This document shows positions 12,401 through 24,912 of a stretch of 64,000 nt of DNA, piece by piece. Origin of the DNA: Tetrahymena thermophila SB210 (lineage: Eukaryota > Ciliophora > Oligohymenophorea > Hymenostomatida > Tetrahymenidae); the NCBI RefSeq assembly GCF_000189635.1, contig NW_002476355.1:372001-436000 (forward strand), written 5' to 3'. The notes under the pieces were generated by a model that saw only the letters and a list, made by a program, of their open reading frames with translations, was not told the DNA's origin and did not search any database. Position 1 is the first letter of the stretch. Every line of letters begins with the position of its first letter. Made by a program: the position numbers and the translations under genes.

Positions 12401-15400
12401 AAATTTTGCTTTTATTATCAATTAATTAATCTTATTATTTCATATTTTTTCTTCATTTTTTCCTTCTAATTAACTATTTAATGATATATTTTTTCTTCAA
12501 TATTTAAAAAGTGACAATTAAATTGGTGCAATGGGTGCATCAGGCTTAGGTTCTGCTTTAGCAAATTGCATTAATCTCTCAAATTTGACACTTGACCTTA
12601 GGTAAAAACAGTTTATTTGTTTTGGATTGTGATATTTTTAATTATAAAAACTAATTTAAAACAATAAAGCTCTTTTTTCTTTTTCTGTTTATTGTGCTTG
12701 CTTTTTTTGTTCTTTCTTTCTTTTTTAAATTTAGCTCATCATTATATTTTCAAATTTTGCCTTAATTATCAATTAATTAATCTTATTATTTCAAATTTTT
12801 TGTTCATTTTTTCCTTCTAATTAACTATTTAATGATATATTTTTTCTTCAATATTTAAAAAGTTGGAATGAAATTGGTGATTAAGGTGGATCAGGCTTAG
12901 GTTCTGCTTTAGCAAATTATATTAATCTCTCAAATTTGAAACTTAACCTTAGGTAAAAACAGTTTATTTGTTTTGGATTGTGATATTTTTAATTATAAAA
13001 ACTAATTTAAAATAATAAAGCTCTTTTTTCTTTTTCTGTTTATTGTGCTTGCTTTTTTTGTTCTTTCTTTCTTTGTTAATTTAGCTCATCATTATATTTT
13101 CAAATTTTGCCTTAATTATCAATTAATTAATCTTATTATTTCAAATTTTTTGTTCATTTTTTCCTTCTAATTAACTATTTAATGATATATTTTTTCTTCC
13201 ATATTTAAAAAGTAGCAATTAAATTGGTGAAATGGGTGCATCAGGCTTAGGTTCTGCTTTAGCAAATTGCATTAATCTCTCAAATTTGAAACTTGGCCTT
13301 TGGTAAAAACAGTTTATTTGTTTTGGATTATGATATTTTTAATTATAAAAACTAATTTAAAACAACAAAGCTCTAATTTATTTTTCTTTTTATTGTGCTT
13401 GCTTTTTTTGTTCTTTCTTTCTTTGTTAATTTAGCTCATCATTTTATTTTCAAATTTTGCCTTTATTATTAATTAATTAATCTTATTATTTCATATTTTT
13501 TATTCATTTTTTCCTTCTAATTAACTATTTAATGATATATTTTTTCTTCTATATTTAAAAAGTTCAAATAAAATTGGTGCAATGGGTGCATAAGGCTTAG
13601 GTTCTGCTTTAGCAAATTGCATTAATCTCTCAAATTTGAAACTTAGCCTTCGGTAAAAACAATTTATTTGTTTTGGATTGTGATATTTTTAATTATAAAA
13701 ACTAATTTAAAACAATAAAGCTCTTTTTTCTTTTTCTTTTTATTGTGCTTGCTTTTTTTGTTCTTTCTTTGTCAATTTAGCTCATCATTTTATTTTCAAA
13801 TTTTGCTTATATTATCAATTAATTAATCTTATTATTTCATATTTTTTCTTCATTTTTTCCTTCTAATTAACTATTTAATGATATATTTTTTCTTCAATAT
13901 TTAAAAAGTGGTAATTAAATTGGTGATGAAGGTGCATCAGGCTTAGGTTCTGCTTTAGCAAATTGCATTAATCTCTCAAATTTGAAACTTGTCCTTCGGT
14001 AAAAACAATTTATTTGTTTTGGATTGTGATATTTTTAATTATAAAAACTAATTTAAAACAACAAAGCTCTTTTTTCTTTTTCTTTTTATTGTGCTTGCTT
14101 TTTTTGTTATTTCTTTCTTTTGTTAATTTAGCTCATCATTTTATTTTCAAATTTTGCCTTTATTATCAATTAATTAATCTTATTATTTCATATTTTTTCT
14201 TCATTTTTTCCTTCTAATTAACTATTTAATGATATATTTTTTCTTCAATATTTAAAAAGTGACAATTAAATTGGTGCAATGGGTGCATCAGGCTTAGGTT
14301 CTGCTTTAGCAAATTGCATTAATCTCTCAAATTTGACACTTGACCTTAGGTAAAAACAGTTTATTTGTTTTGGATTGTGATATTTTTAATTATAAAAACT
14401 AATTAAAAACAATAAACTCTTTTTTCTTTTTCTTTTTATTGTGCTTGCTTTTTTTGTTCTTTCTTTCTTTCTTTCTTTCTTTCTTTGTTAAGTTAGCTCA
14501 TCATTTTATTTTCAAATTTTGCCTTAATTATCAATTAATTAATCTTATTATTTCAAATTTTTTGTTCATTTTTTCCTTCTAATTAACTATTTAATGATAT
14601 ATTTTTTCTTCAATATTTAAAAAGTTGGAATGAAATTGGTGATTAAGGTGGATCAGGCTTAGGTTCTGCTTTAGCAAATTGCATTAATCTCTCAAATTTG
14701 AAACTTGACCTTAGGTAAAAACAGTTTATTTGTTTTGGATTGTGATATTTTTAATTATAAAAACTAATTTAAAACAACAAAGCTCTTTTTTCTTTTTCTT
14801 TTTATTATGCTTGCTTTTTTTGTTCTTACTTTCTTTGTTAATTTAGCTCATCTTTTCATTTTTAAATTTTGCCTTAATTATCAATTAATTAATCTTATTA
14901 TTTCAAATTTTTTGTTCATTTTTTCCTTCTAATTAACTATTTAATGATATATGTTTTCTTCAATATTTAAAAAGTTACAATTAAATTGATGATAAAGGTG
15001 CATCAGGCTTAGGTTATGCTTTAGCAAATTGCATTAATCTCTCAAATTTGACACTTTACCTTAGGTAAAAACAGTTTATTTGTTTTGGATTGTGATATTT
15101 TTAATTATAAAAACTAATTTAAAACAACAAAGCTCTTTTTTCTTTTTCTTTTTATTGTGCTTGCTTTTTTGTTCTTTCTTTCTTTGTTAATTTAGCTCAT
15201 CATTTTTTTTCAAATTTTGCTTTTATTATCAATTAATTAATCTTATCATTTTATATTTTTTCTTCATTTTTTCATTCTAAATAACTATTTAATAATATAT
15301 TTTTTCTTCAATATTTAAAAAGTGGCAATAAAATTGGTGATGAAGGTGTATCAGGCTTAGGTCCTGCTTTAGCAAATTGCATTAATCTCTCAAATTTGAA

Positions 15401-16411
15401 ACTTGGCCTTAGGTAAAAACAGTTTATTTGTTTTGGATTGTGATATTTTTAATTATAAAAACTAATTTAAAACGACAAAGCTCTTTTTTCTTTTTCTTTT
15501 TTGTTCTTTCTTTCTTTTGTTAATTTAGCTCATCATTTTATTTTCAAATTTTGCCTTTATTATCAATTAATTAATCTTATTATTTCATATTTTTTCTTCA
15601 TTTTTTCCTTCTAATTAACCATTTTAATGATATATTTTTTCTTCAATATTTAAAAAGTGACAATTAAATTGGTGCAATGGGTGCATCAAGCTTAGGTTCT
15701 GCTTTAGAAAATTGCATTAATCTCTCAAATTTGAAACTTAACCTTAGGTAAAAACAATTTATTTGTTTTGGATTGTGATATTTTTAATTATAAAAACTAA
15801 TTTAAAACAATAAAGCTCTTTTTTCTTTTTCTTTTTATTGTGCTTGCTTTTTTTGTTCTTTCTTTCTTTGTTAATTTAGCTCATCATTTTATTTTCAAAT
15901 TTTGCTTTTATTATCAATTAATTAATCTAATTATTTCATATTTTTTCTCCATTTTTTCCTTCTAATTAACTATTTAATGATATATTTTTTCTTCAATATT
16001 TAAAAAGTTACAATTAAATTGATGCAATGGGTGCATCAGGCTTAGGTTCTGCTTTAGCAAATTGCATTAATCTCTCAAATTTGACACTTGACCTTAGGTA
16101 AAAACAGTTTATTTGTTTTGGATTGTGATATTTTAAACAAAAAAAATGAATATAAAACAAAAAATCTCTTTGAATTTATTTGATATGTTTTATTTATTTT
16201 ATTTTTTTATCTTTTTTATTCAACTAATAATATTTTATTTATTAATTTAAAGAATAATTTTTAATTTAAAAGTTTATTCTATTTTGATATTTATTAATAA
16301 TTTACACAAATTTATTATAAAAGTGCTAACTCAATGAATGAATATTAAAAATTCAAAGGAATAAGCAAGTGTCGTAAATCAAAAAGATTAGTTGTCTTTG
16401 ATTTATTATGA
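9426..16411 (+). CDS. LRR protein B, 17 near-identical LRR exons
   Basis: LRR protein of 547 residues, paralogue and mirror image of LRR-A. Exons: 9426-9464, 9521-9570, 10393-10482, 10759-10848, 11109-11198, 11459-11548, 11810-11899, 12161-12250, 12512-12601, 12863-12952, 13213-13302, 13563-13652, 13909-13998, 14260-14349, 14625-14714, 14975-15064, 15323-15412, 15658-15747, 16008-16097, 16387-16411. Exon 1 reads MIQQIKKYYKLEK; exon 2 gives FKSSS and ends LHIDL. All 17 LRR exons are exactly 90 nt, phase 2, typically SDNQIGAMGASGLG, SALANCIN, LSNLTLDL. Variation sits mainly at residues just after the conserved N (DNQ, WNE, SNK) and after IG (AM, DQ, EM, DE). The terminal exon encodes LVVFDLL then TGA. 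No signal peptide is visible. Introns are as similar between units as exons, so the array was homogenised recently. The product is unknown beyond being an LRR scaffold. Confidence 0.82.
9571..10392 (+). repeat. Long LRR-B intron containing decayed repeat units
   Basis: The intron between exon 2 and the first LRR exon contains sequence that aligns with the 350-bp unit. Around 9800-9850 a run like AAACTTACACTTAATAAAAG, followed by CTATTTATTTG, matches the end of an LRR exon and its donor side. 9850-10020 follows the unit intron, ending in TTCTTCATTTTTTCC. A further fragment (TTTTGGATTGTGATATTTTT) restarts near 10198. These look like one or two old units whose exons have eroded and are no longer spliced in. 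Confidence 0.55.
10393..16097 (+). repeat. Homogenised 350-bp exon-plus-intron tandem array
   Basis: Seventeen LRR exons start at intervals of 366, 350, 350, 351, 351, 351, 351, 350, 350, 346, 351, 365, 350, 348, 335 and 350 bp. Each intron repeats the same order of blocks: GTAAAAACAGTTTATTTG, TTGGATTGTGATATTTTT, a CTTT tract, TTAGCTCATCATTTTATTTT, TTCTTCATTTTTTCC, then the acceptor TATTTAAAAAG. Units starting at 10393, 12863 and 14625 share a distinct exon type (TTGGAATGAAATTGG, then GATTAAGGTGGATC). The introns after the exons starting at 10393 and 14260 share a long CTTT tract and the variant GTTAAGTTAG. These shared marks suggest that blocks of several units were also copied. Confidence 0.85.
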
Positions 16412-16831
16412 TAAACAATTGGTGAAAAAAGGATGAATAAATATAAAATGTTTGAATAATACCGTAAATTCTCCTTAATTAAGACACTCGACTTTTAAAT
16501 GTTTGATTGAAAAATGGTGTCTTTTTAATTAAAAAAAGTAAAAAGTTTTATTTATTTATTTTAAGTTAATATTTTGCTGTAATATATTAAGTATCCATCT
16601 ATATTTAACAAAGAAATTTATTTATTATGATTATGTAAATAAAACAAAATGAATGTATTTCTACTAAATATATTTGATAATAAATTGATAATCCTCCAAT
16701 CAAAAAGTTATACAGAAAAATGGTAATTAATTTTAATATAAAAAAGTAGACAGTTTATTTATTTTTAAAAGAAAAGTAATACTTATATATACTACTAACA
16801 AATATAAACAAGTATTTAATTATTAATTCAT
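16412..16831. other. Gap between convergent LRR-B and WWE genes
   Basis: The 420 bp between two converging stop codons hold only AT-rich sequence. The first part (to about 16460) aligns with the far side of LRR-A; nothing else is recognised. Confidence 0.5.
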
Positions 16832-17392
16832 TCACTGATTAACATTTTAAAATAATCTAATTTGTCTAATTGTCTGGTACTTTAAGTTTTATTAAGTCAT
16901 ATTTTTGAAATTTATTTTGTAGATACTACCTGCAATTGATAGTTAAAATGTTTACTATTCATTTTCTGGATTTAATTTATATTAATTATACTTTTTTACT
17001 AACAGCTTTTAGCTGTCTTCATCATAATTTCTCCATCCTAAATCTCCTAAAAATTGCCATACAGAATTGTTTTTTTGTTATTTTTAATCTTACTATTGGA
17101 TAGATACATTTAACTATTAAACTTATTATTTATTGTCATCAGCTATACGTAGAATCTTTCTAGTAGTGCCTGTCTTTTTATTCTTTTAAGTGTTTTCTTT
17201 AACATCAATTATATAATTTTTATTGTTGATTAAACATTATACAATAGGATTAGACTATTAGTTATTAAGATATTTCTAAAAGCAATCTTCTAAGCACATT
17301 TAGATATTATCGCTGTAAGGTACCCACACATTTTATGCATTATAACAGTACCATGAAATCAATCCTTATTAGTCTTATTAAATCTACTCCAT
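16832..17392 (-). CDS. Tandem WWE-domain protein
   Basis: Single-exon gene of 186 residues, starting MEQIQQDQQG and ending in TGA. Two WWE domains are visible. The first (about residues 13-80) has WYCYN, VWVPYSDNIQMCLEDCF, NNKNYIIDV and TGTTRKILRI. The second (about 105-175) has VWQFLGDLGWRNYDEDSQK, IAGSIYKINFKNM and TIRQIR. WWE domains are known to bind ADP-ribose or iso-ADP-ribose and occur with PARPs and ubiquitin ligases. Here no ligase or PARP domain is attached, so the protein could act as a reader or adaptor; that is inference. It converges on LRR-B, whose stop lies 420 bp away. The domain identity rests on the spaced Trp residues and the ...IxR end motif seen twice. Confidence 0.8.
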
Positions 17393-20340
17393 TTTCTTTT
17401 TATCTAGAATAATTTATTTAAAAAAGAAAAAAAATATATATAATATAATTAAATGTTGATGTAATTAATCTTTTTACAAAGTAAATTATTTGTTTCTAAA
17501 AATATAAAGAGTTTTTTTTAAACATATGTATATAAATTAATTTTTGTGACTAAATATAATAAATTCCGTTCAAATCTTTATTTATTTTTATATAAATGAT
17601 CAATATCAATCTTTTTTTAAATACTTATGCAGAAATAATATTCTAAAATAATTTTGAATTAATACGGTTTTCAACTTAATGGAGGAATAATTTTTATAGT
17701 AATTGTGTTGTATTCCTTATTTTGATACTATTATTTAACTATTTTACTAATAATTAATTACTTTTTATTGTTTAAGTATTTATGACAGCCATGCTTTGAT
17801 TTTCATAATAACTAGATTCATAATATTTTTATTTTTACAAATCTTTAAAAAAGAAGTCAATTCTTTACTAACATTCGTTATTTATAGTCATTTTTATTAT
17901 TTTATTTAATGCAAATATTTTATTAAAATCGCTTTTTACTTATCCTGAAATCAAAAAATATCCAGCCAGAAATGTTTGTTTCAATTTAAAAAAAAATTTT
18001 GTTACAAAATATAAATTAGAATCTATAATTTTTTTTTTACTATAACTTTTACTGCATTTGAAATATCACTAACAAACCATTAATGAATGATATTATAATT
18101 TGTGATACTTCAGATGATTATTATATTATTTATGAAAATTCTTTTGTTCTACATCGTAATTATTTTCTTTATATTTGATTTTAAAATGCTTAACAAAAAT
18201 TAATAAAAATACAGATACGTTTATATTTTTATTTATTATTCATTGAGGGTTAAATAGCTGGGCTTGTAAAAAATGCACAGGATTTAAGAATAATAAAAAT
18301 AAAATAAAAAATACAATTTAATTTAAATCAAAAAATAAAGGCCAAAACCAAAAACTAATACTAAAAATATCCATTTATTTTAGAGATATTGATAAGCTTT
18401 ACCAAATTGCATACTATTTTAGTATGAATCTAATAAATCTTTAGGTAAAAATATCATATAAAATTAAAATTTTAAATAAAGATAATTGAAAAGCATCTCT
18501 AACAAATATAATATTAAAATAAATTGAAGATAAATAAATTTAATAAAAGTTGTAAAAATATTTATTTTTATTAAAAATAATAGATCATTTAGTAAGAAAA
18601 TTAATTATTTATTATCAAAAGGCTAAAATCAAATATAAAAACTAATTTCAATTAACAATAATGAAATGATTTAAATATATTTGAATTTTTATTTCTGAGC
18701 ATTTAGAATTATAGGTTGCTCTTCCAACTTTTTAATATTAAAAAAGCTAGCCTTAATCTACTTATTTAATATCTAAGCAAGAAATTTTTAAATTAATTAA
18801 TTAATTATTTCGTTTTTTCAAATAGAAAATAAAAATTACTTTTAGAAACAATAAGCACACAATATAATAATTATAAAACTTTTATTTGAAAATTTAACTC
18901 AATTTGTTTATATGGTTACAAAAAGATAAGTGAAGTACATAAAAAAATTTCATCATATCTTTGTCAACTTACATATGAATTAAGTTTTATTCATAATCTG
19001 AAATAACTTAGTTAATTTATGAATATCTAAGAAAATAGTATTTTCAACATTGAATTTAAGAACTTAATGATTAGTAAAATAAAATAAAAAACAAATATCA
19101 TACAATTTGCTAATAAATAACTTATTTAAGTAATCTTAATATAAACATCTAGCTTATTTTTATTCAAAATTTCTAACTTTAAACATTTTTACAAAATTGA
19201 AATGATTTAAAATATTTTTAATCTTAGAATTAGTATAACAGTAAGTAATTTCAATTTAAACATGATAAAACAATACTTATGAATAAATTGAATATTTTAT
19301 TTGATTTCTTGAAACAGGGATTAACTTAGAAGTTTTTTTAAATTCAATTATTATAAAATTTAATTTAATTTGTAGTATTTTCTAAAATATTTTATTTCTT
19401 AATACTTTTTAAAAGTAAAATAAAAAATTATTTAAAGATTAATGCTTTTTAAAAAAATTCATTCTCTTAAAATTATAAAAATAAATTGCTTAAACATAAT
19501 TCGAAGAATTAGTAAAAATTTAAATAAGATAAAAAGAAGACATTGTATTTTAATAAATATAAAGAGTAATTAAAAAATATTTAATATTTAGATAAGTTTT
19601 AGTTTGAAAATATTTATTTTAATATAAAATATCAGATTGCTTGCTTATGGGGAACTGCCATTAAAATTCAATCATTCCTAGTATTTGTTAACATGATCAA
19701 ATTAAACATGAATATTGTAAATTTTAAATTAATGATTTAGAAATTGCAAAAATGTATTCATAATTAATTAATAAATAAATAAAGACAGTTAATTTACATC
19801 ATATAGAAAATAGATTTCCTTAGTTATTAAGTAAATAAATTAATTTTCAGTTAATAGCTTATACATCATTTAAAAGATATTATTTTTTACATATTAAGTA
19901 AATCTAAAGGAAGCACTCAAAGCTTAATAGAGGAATTATCATAAAAAATGATATAGTATTAATAAATAACTCATTATTATATCTCTTTTGAGTAATTCAA
20001 TATTTAATTATATATAACTATTTTAACTATTATTTCTTTTATGATAAAAAATAAATATAGAAGTGAAGATTTTATATATCATCTTGAAAATTTAAATAAC
20101 GCGTTTAATTAGTCTAATTAAATTATTGAACTCAGTCTCAATTTCCAGTAATTAAATTTATTGAGCTATTTTTAAATATTAATTTTTTTATTTTTCTGAA
20201 AAAAGGAGGCTTTCAATAAAAAATAATGGATTATAGAAAATAGGGTAATGCTTGTCACATTGCTAGAAAGTTAAAAGATTAGAATTATGTTTAGGGTATT
20301 TATAAATCAAATTCTCTTATATTATAATAAAATAAATAAA
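17393..20340. other. Long intergenic region, no gene recognised
   Basis: About 2.9 kb of extremely AT-rich DNA with many short homopolymers. Small patches of higher GC occur near 18245-18285 and 19635-19680 but give no convincing reading frame. I see no tRNA or other RNA gene. Confidence 0.5.
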
Positions 20341-20590
20341 TCATATCAAACAAAAATATATAATTATAATTAGGTCAAATTAATTCACTTATTAAGGAAT
20401 CTAGTTATTATGTAACAATATTACAAAATTGAAGCTGCTAGAAAGAATCTTTCTTGAATTATAGTACTTTTTTTTATTTATATACTGATATTTGACTTCT
20501 TAAAGTATAAATTAATTAGAGTCTGACTCAGTTGTTGACATAGGGGATGCTGTTGCTGAACTTCCTTGCTTATTTTCTTTAAAATTAGAT
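20341..20590 (-). other. Possible 3' coding exon, unassigned
   Basis: A GC-richer patch at 20519-20577 stands out sharply from its surroundings. On the minus strand one frame reads KENKQGSSATASPMSTTESD and stays open to a TGA at 20341-20343. The Ser/Thr-rich text looks like a protein tail. However, a second minus frame and one plus frame are also open here, and I could not connect upstream exons. It may be a real exon, a decayed gene piece, or chance. Confidence 0.25.
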
Positions 20591-21740
20591 TTTTCGTAAT
20601 ACCATAAATTAATTGTTTTGTTAAATTAATCAACATATGATATATAAATAGTTTTAATAATGTATAATTTGATGGGATTTAAAAATTTGTAAACTCAATT
20701 AATAAATCAGACAAGCTTTAATATTTGGACTTAACTTTAGAGTAAAATTAATTTCTCATTAAAAGCTATTTATTTCCCCTTAAATAAATAATTTTGGTTA
20801 TAATAGTGTAAATAACATATTAGACATTGGATCTTTAGCCTTTAAATAGATAGAATAAAAAACACAATTAACTTAACTCTCACTTTCTCTTTGGTAAAAA
20901 AATATTATTTATTTATTTTTATACATTTTATATGTTAAACTAATTTTAAATCCTAAAATTATTTTATATAGTTCAAATAATATTACAAATGTTGATCAGC
21001 TGATAGATTCTATTTCTTAACTCTTTAACTTATATAATTTAGTTATAGATTTATCGTAAATATTTATTTAGATCTTTTTATGCAATTTTAAATACAAATC
21101 AATACAGATATTTCATCAAAAGTAAGTACCTACCTCTACTAAATTTTTTATTTTTAAAAATAATAAAAAGATAAAAAAATAGTATAGGTTACTTTCATTT
21201 AAAAATCTTTAGTTTTTATCTTAAATTTATTTTTTGAGTAAAAATATTAAATTTTAATTTGATAATTTATTAAATATAGATATAATCCTGTTAGCTCAAG
21301 TGTGGATTAACTAGAAATTGTAAAAAAACTTAATAATTTAAAAAAGCTATTAATTTTTAAATTTAAGATGAGAATCACAGCAAATCATAGATTTGCTAAA
21401 AAATATATACAATCAAATTTTAAAAAACTAGTAATCATGTAGTTTAATAGCTGATTTAGTAAATAAATATTTATAATATTAAGCAAGAAATAAGTATAAT
21501 TTTAAATATGTAAATATGGATTGAATAAATAATTGATTGATTGATTGATAAACTGGCTGGCTGGTCTAACTATTTCAATTTAGTAAATTTATTTTGAAGT
21601 ACGATTTATATAATTATATAGTCTCAATATTTAATTTAATTTATTCAATCACAATAAATTATTAGAAAAACAATAATATATATTATTTACTTATTTACTT
21701 ATTTATTTATTTACATTTTATAGTATTTAATTTTCTGTAA
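20591..21740. other. Intergenic, no gene seen
   Basis: AT-rich DNA downstream of the casein kinase gene. It carries a small GATT repeat at about 21534-21550 followed by CTGGCTGGCTGG. No supported exon found. Confidence 0.45.
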
Positions 21741-23711
21741 TCAATTATTCATATTAAAAACTGTATCTTTGCCATCGTTTTCTATATTTTAATTGCTGAT
21801 GTTGTTATTTTCAGTATTGTTGTACTCATATTATGGAGTTTGAAATGCATTTCCATAATCTCCATAAGGTGCATAAGCTCCACCAAGATCATAGCCTGGA
21901 GTGATGCCATAATCAATAGCTCCTTATGAAGGAGTTTAATTTAAATCGACTTTAACTTCTCCTAGATCAATTGCACCATATTAGTTTCCTTCAGAAGGAG
22001 CATTTGAAACATTGTTTTTATTCTCTCCAGAAAGATTATTATGACCTCCTTCTTCATCTTTATGATCTTTTATTGGATTATTATCTACTCTCAAGTTATC
22101 TTGTTGAGCTTCATTCTTATCCTAACTATCAAGTCCTTGTAATTGTTCTAATTTATCTTTCATGTACTCACTCTTAATAAATTTATCATCTCCTTTGCTC
22201 ATAACATTTTCGTCTAACAAAAAATACAAATTTCTTTATAAAAAATATAAACATTAAATTTATTATTTATTTATTACTTATATGAAGGGTAACAGGAGGA
22301 TTTTAAGCAGAAGGAGGATTTGTGTTGATGGTAATAGAGATCTTACCATTTGAATAGCTAGTAATTTTTTCACCCTTAATTATTATAATAACAAAATTTA
22401 ATATTAAGGATTTAAGTTAAAATATTATTTTTACTCCAATAGGAAGACACCAATCGTAAATGTAATCCCATTCATAATTTTCACGATAGAAAAGTTCTTT
22501 GAACATCTTACGTAAATACAAGTAATCAGGTTTATCTTCAAATCTCAAAGAGCGACAATAATTCAAATAGGTAGAGAATTCAACTAGTTTATAATAATAA
22601 AAATAAATAATCAGAATGAGAGAGGAATAAAAGTGGCCAATAAATTATATCAAACTCATAGTATTTTTGAATAAATAAATATATTACTAGGTAATCCTTT
22701 GCATAGAATTTCTACTGGAGTAGACATTTTCTTTTCCATAATTTTGTTGTATTTTTCTTACTTATTGTTTGCTTTAATACCTTGCCATGGTAGGTAACCT
22801 TTCAAGAAATAAACTAACACATAGCCTATAGCTTCTAAGTCATCTCTTCTAGACTATTCTATACCTAAATGAGCATTTATAGAAGCATAACGAGCGGTAC
22901 CAGTCAAGTTTTTATTTTCACGATAAGGAATATGCTAATGAGTCTTTGAATCTCTAAACTTTTTACCTAGACCATAGTCAATCACATAAATTGTATTTGA
23001 TTTTTTACCTAAACCTATTAAAAAGTTATCTGGCTTGATATCTCTATGAATATAACTCTTATAATGTACACTTTCTACTCTTTAAATCTAATTAATAAAT
23101 ATTAAGATGAATTTTGATAGAATTTATCTCATATAAATCTAAATGTTTATTCAATTTTAAAGCTGATTTGAAATCTAAAAATTTTATTTATACCATTTAA
23201 TCGCATATCATGATAGTTGTTTTCAATGAAAATTTTCTTTTGCACAAATTGAAAAGATCTTCAAGTGAGGGTCCTAGCAGATCAAGTACCATAACATTAC
23301 AGCCTGCCTCTTGACCGAACCAATATAATTTAGGGATACCAACTAAAATATTTAAGTTAGCTATTTAATTTTTATTACTATTTGAAAAAAAAATACCTCT
23401 ATCCTGTAATGCTTTCATTATTTTTGCTTCAAAAAGAAGCTATGGGTGCTTAGATTTGCTATCTTCCTATTTTTATAAAAGAGTGGCTTATATCGATCTG
23501 CTAAAATATTATTTATTTAATAAGTTACAAGCTTGACGGCAACAATTTCTTTTGTTTCTGTGTTAGTGGCTTTACATCAAAGAATAATTTTATAAAAGCT
23601 ATTTTAAAAGAAATTGAAGTTACCTAAATAAATATCACCAAAAGAACCAGAACCAAGTTTTTAACCAATAAGAAATTTTCCATTGATTTTTGTGTCTTTA
23701 AGGTCAGACAT
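21741..23711 (-). CDS. Casein kinase 1 family protein kinase
   Basis: Serine/threonine kinase of 488 residues in eight exons: 23624-23711, 23529-23569, 23397-23466, 23194-23342, 22688-23087, 22435-22583, 22278-22374, 21741-22213. All phases agree. It starts [20 protein letters not shown]. The glycine loop is GSGSFG (about residues 20-25), the ATP-binding lysine is in VAVKL (about 41), and [14 protein letters not shown] matches CK1. The catalytic loop is [11 protein letters not shown] (Asp about 132). DYG replaces the usual DFG (about 153). CK1-type landmarks follow: [39 protein letters not shown], and a [17 protein letters not shown] block. The tail after about residue 330 is N/Q-rich, then Gly/Tyr-rich ([20 protein letters not shown]), and is not conserved. 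Such tails usually guide localisation or autoinhibition. Identity is secure; the exact CK1 subgroup is not. Confidence 0.93.
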
Positions 23712-24912
23712 TTTGTATAAAAAGAATTAAAATGAGGATTGAAGGTTTTTTCTACTTTGGTTTTTTAATTCAATTAAATTCTTTAAATGACTAAATAAAT
23801 AAATAGATTAAATTTCTTGAAGTTTTTATAATTATGTTTATAGCAAAAGCCAACTAATAAAACAAACTATTAAAAGAAATTTTTTAATAGTTAAAAATTT
23901 TCATGCAATTTTGAATGTTGTTTAAAGTTGTTTTGTTTTAATAATTGCTAGGTTTAAATAATTCAATAAGAAATTCAAATAAATTACAGTACAGTAAATA
24001 CATACATACATACATACAACAGAGATCTCTACCTACCTATCTGTCTTAGTAAATTTTTTATTAATTAATTAACTAACTAACTACCTAATAAAATAAATAT
24101 AATTACTATTTTAAACAAAATTTAAAAGAACATTTGTATTAGCTGTTTAAAAATTAAAAGAAAAAATTTAGTAGAAATAAATAGGCATGCAGATTTTGTA
24201 TTGAGAAAGAAAGAAAGAAAAAAAGAAGAAGAAGAGATTTTTGAAAGAATAAATTAAAAAATAGAATGAATGCAAATATAAAAAAGTACATATTTATTTT
24301 GATAATTTAAGATATGGAATTAAAAAGAATTATAAGTAAATGTAAATGATTAATATTTAGTAGACGACACACACTTTTAACATATTAATCCTTATTAAAA
24401 ACAAAAGTTATTTTGAATTGGTATTATTTTTTTTTATAATATTTTTCTGAATTAGTTGCAATAATTGAATAAGTTAGTTCTGCGGTTTATTCTTTTTTTA
24501 AATATTTATGCTCTAATTTTAATTTCTTTGATTTTCATTTTAAAGTTCAAGCCAAACAAGTAATAATAGATAGTTTGAAAGGTATTTTGATTTTATTATT
24601 AATTTATTTATTTATTGATAGATAGATAGTCTATGTAAATTTAATAGATTTTATTTTGATTAAACTAATTTCATTGATTGATTTATTTATTTATTATAGC
24701 TTTATCAAGTAGTTGTTTATTTTTTTATAAGATAAATAAACAAAGGATTATTTATTGAAATATTGCGATTAATTAATTTGAAGATATATAGATAGATATC
24801 TATTTATCAATCTATCTTTCTTTCTTTGTATTTAATGTGTTAATTTTAAAGAGGGATTTATTTTTTTGTCTAATTCATGGCAAAATTAAAATCATTTGAG
24901 GTCATTTTTTGT
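23712..24912. other. Upstream region of CK1 / downstream of Q/N-rich gene
   Basis: AT-rich, with CATA and CTAC microsatellites near 23999-24050, a GAAAGAAA purine run near 24205-24235 and GATA repeats near 24615 and 24790. No gene recognised. Confidence 0.5.

Larger units (their letters stand above)
9340..16460 (+). repeat. Right arm of large inverted duplication
   Basis: Mirror partner of 2290-8920. Both arms hold 17 LRR exons, but intron lengths differ. The first large intron here is about 820 nt against about 245 nt in the left arm. Exact limits need a dot plot. Confidence 0.75.

Noticed and set aside
14014-14217. 67-codon plus-strand Phe/Leu-rich frame
   Set aside because: It lies entirely inside an intron of LRR-B and reflects T-rich intron composition.
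2358-16411. Interpretation of the arrays as noncoding satellite or transposon
   Set aside because: The 90-nt blocks keep frame, splice sites and LRR consensus in both arms, while no transposase, reverse transcriptase or terminal repeats are seen.
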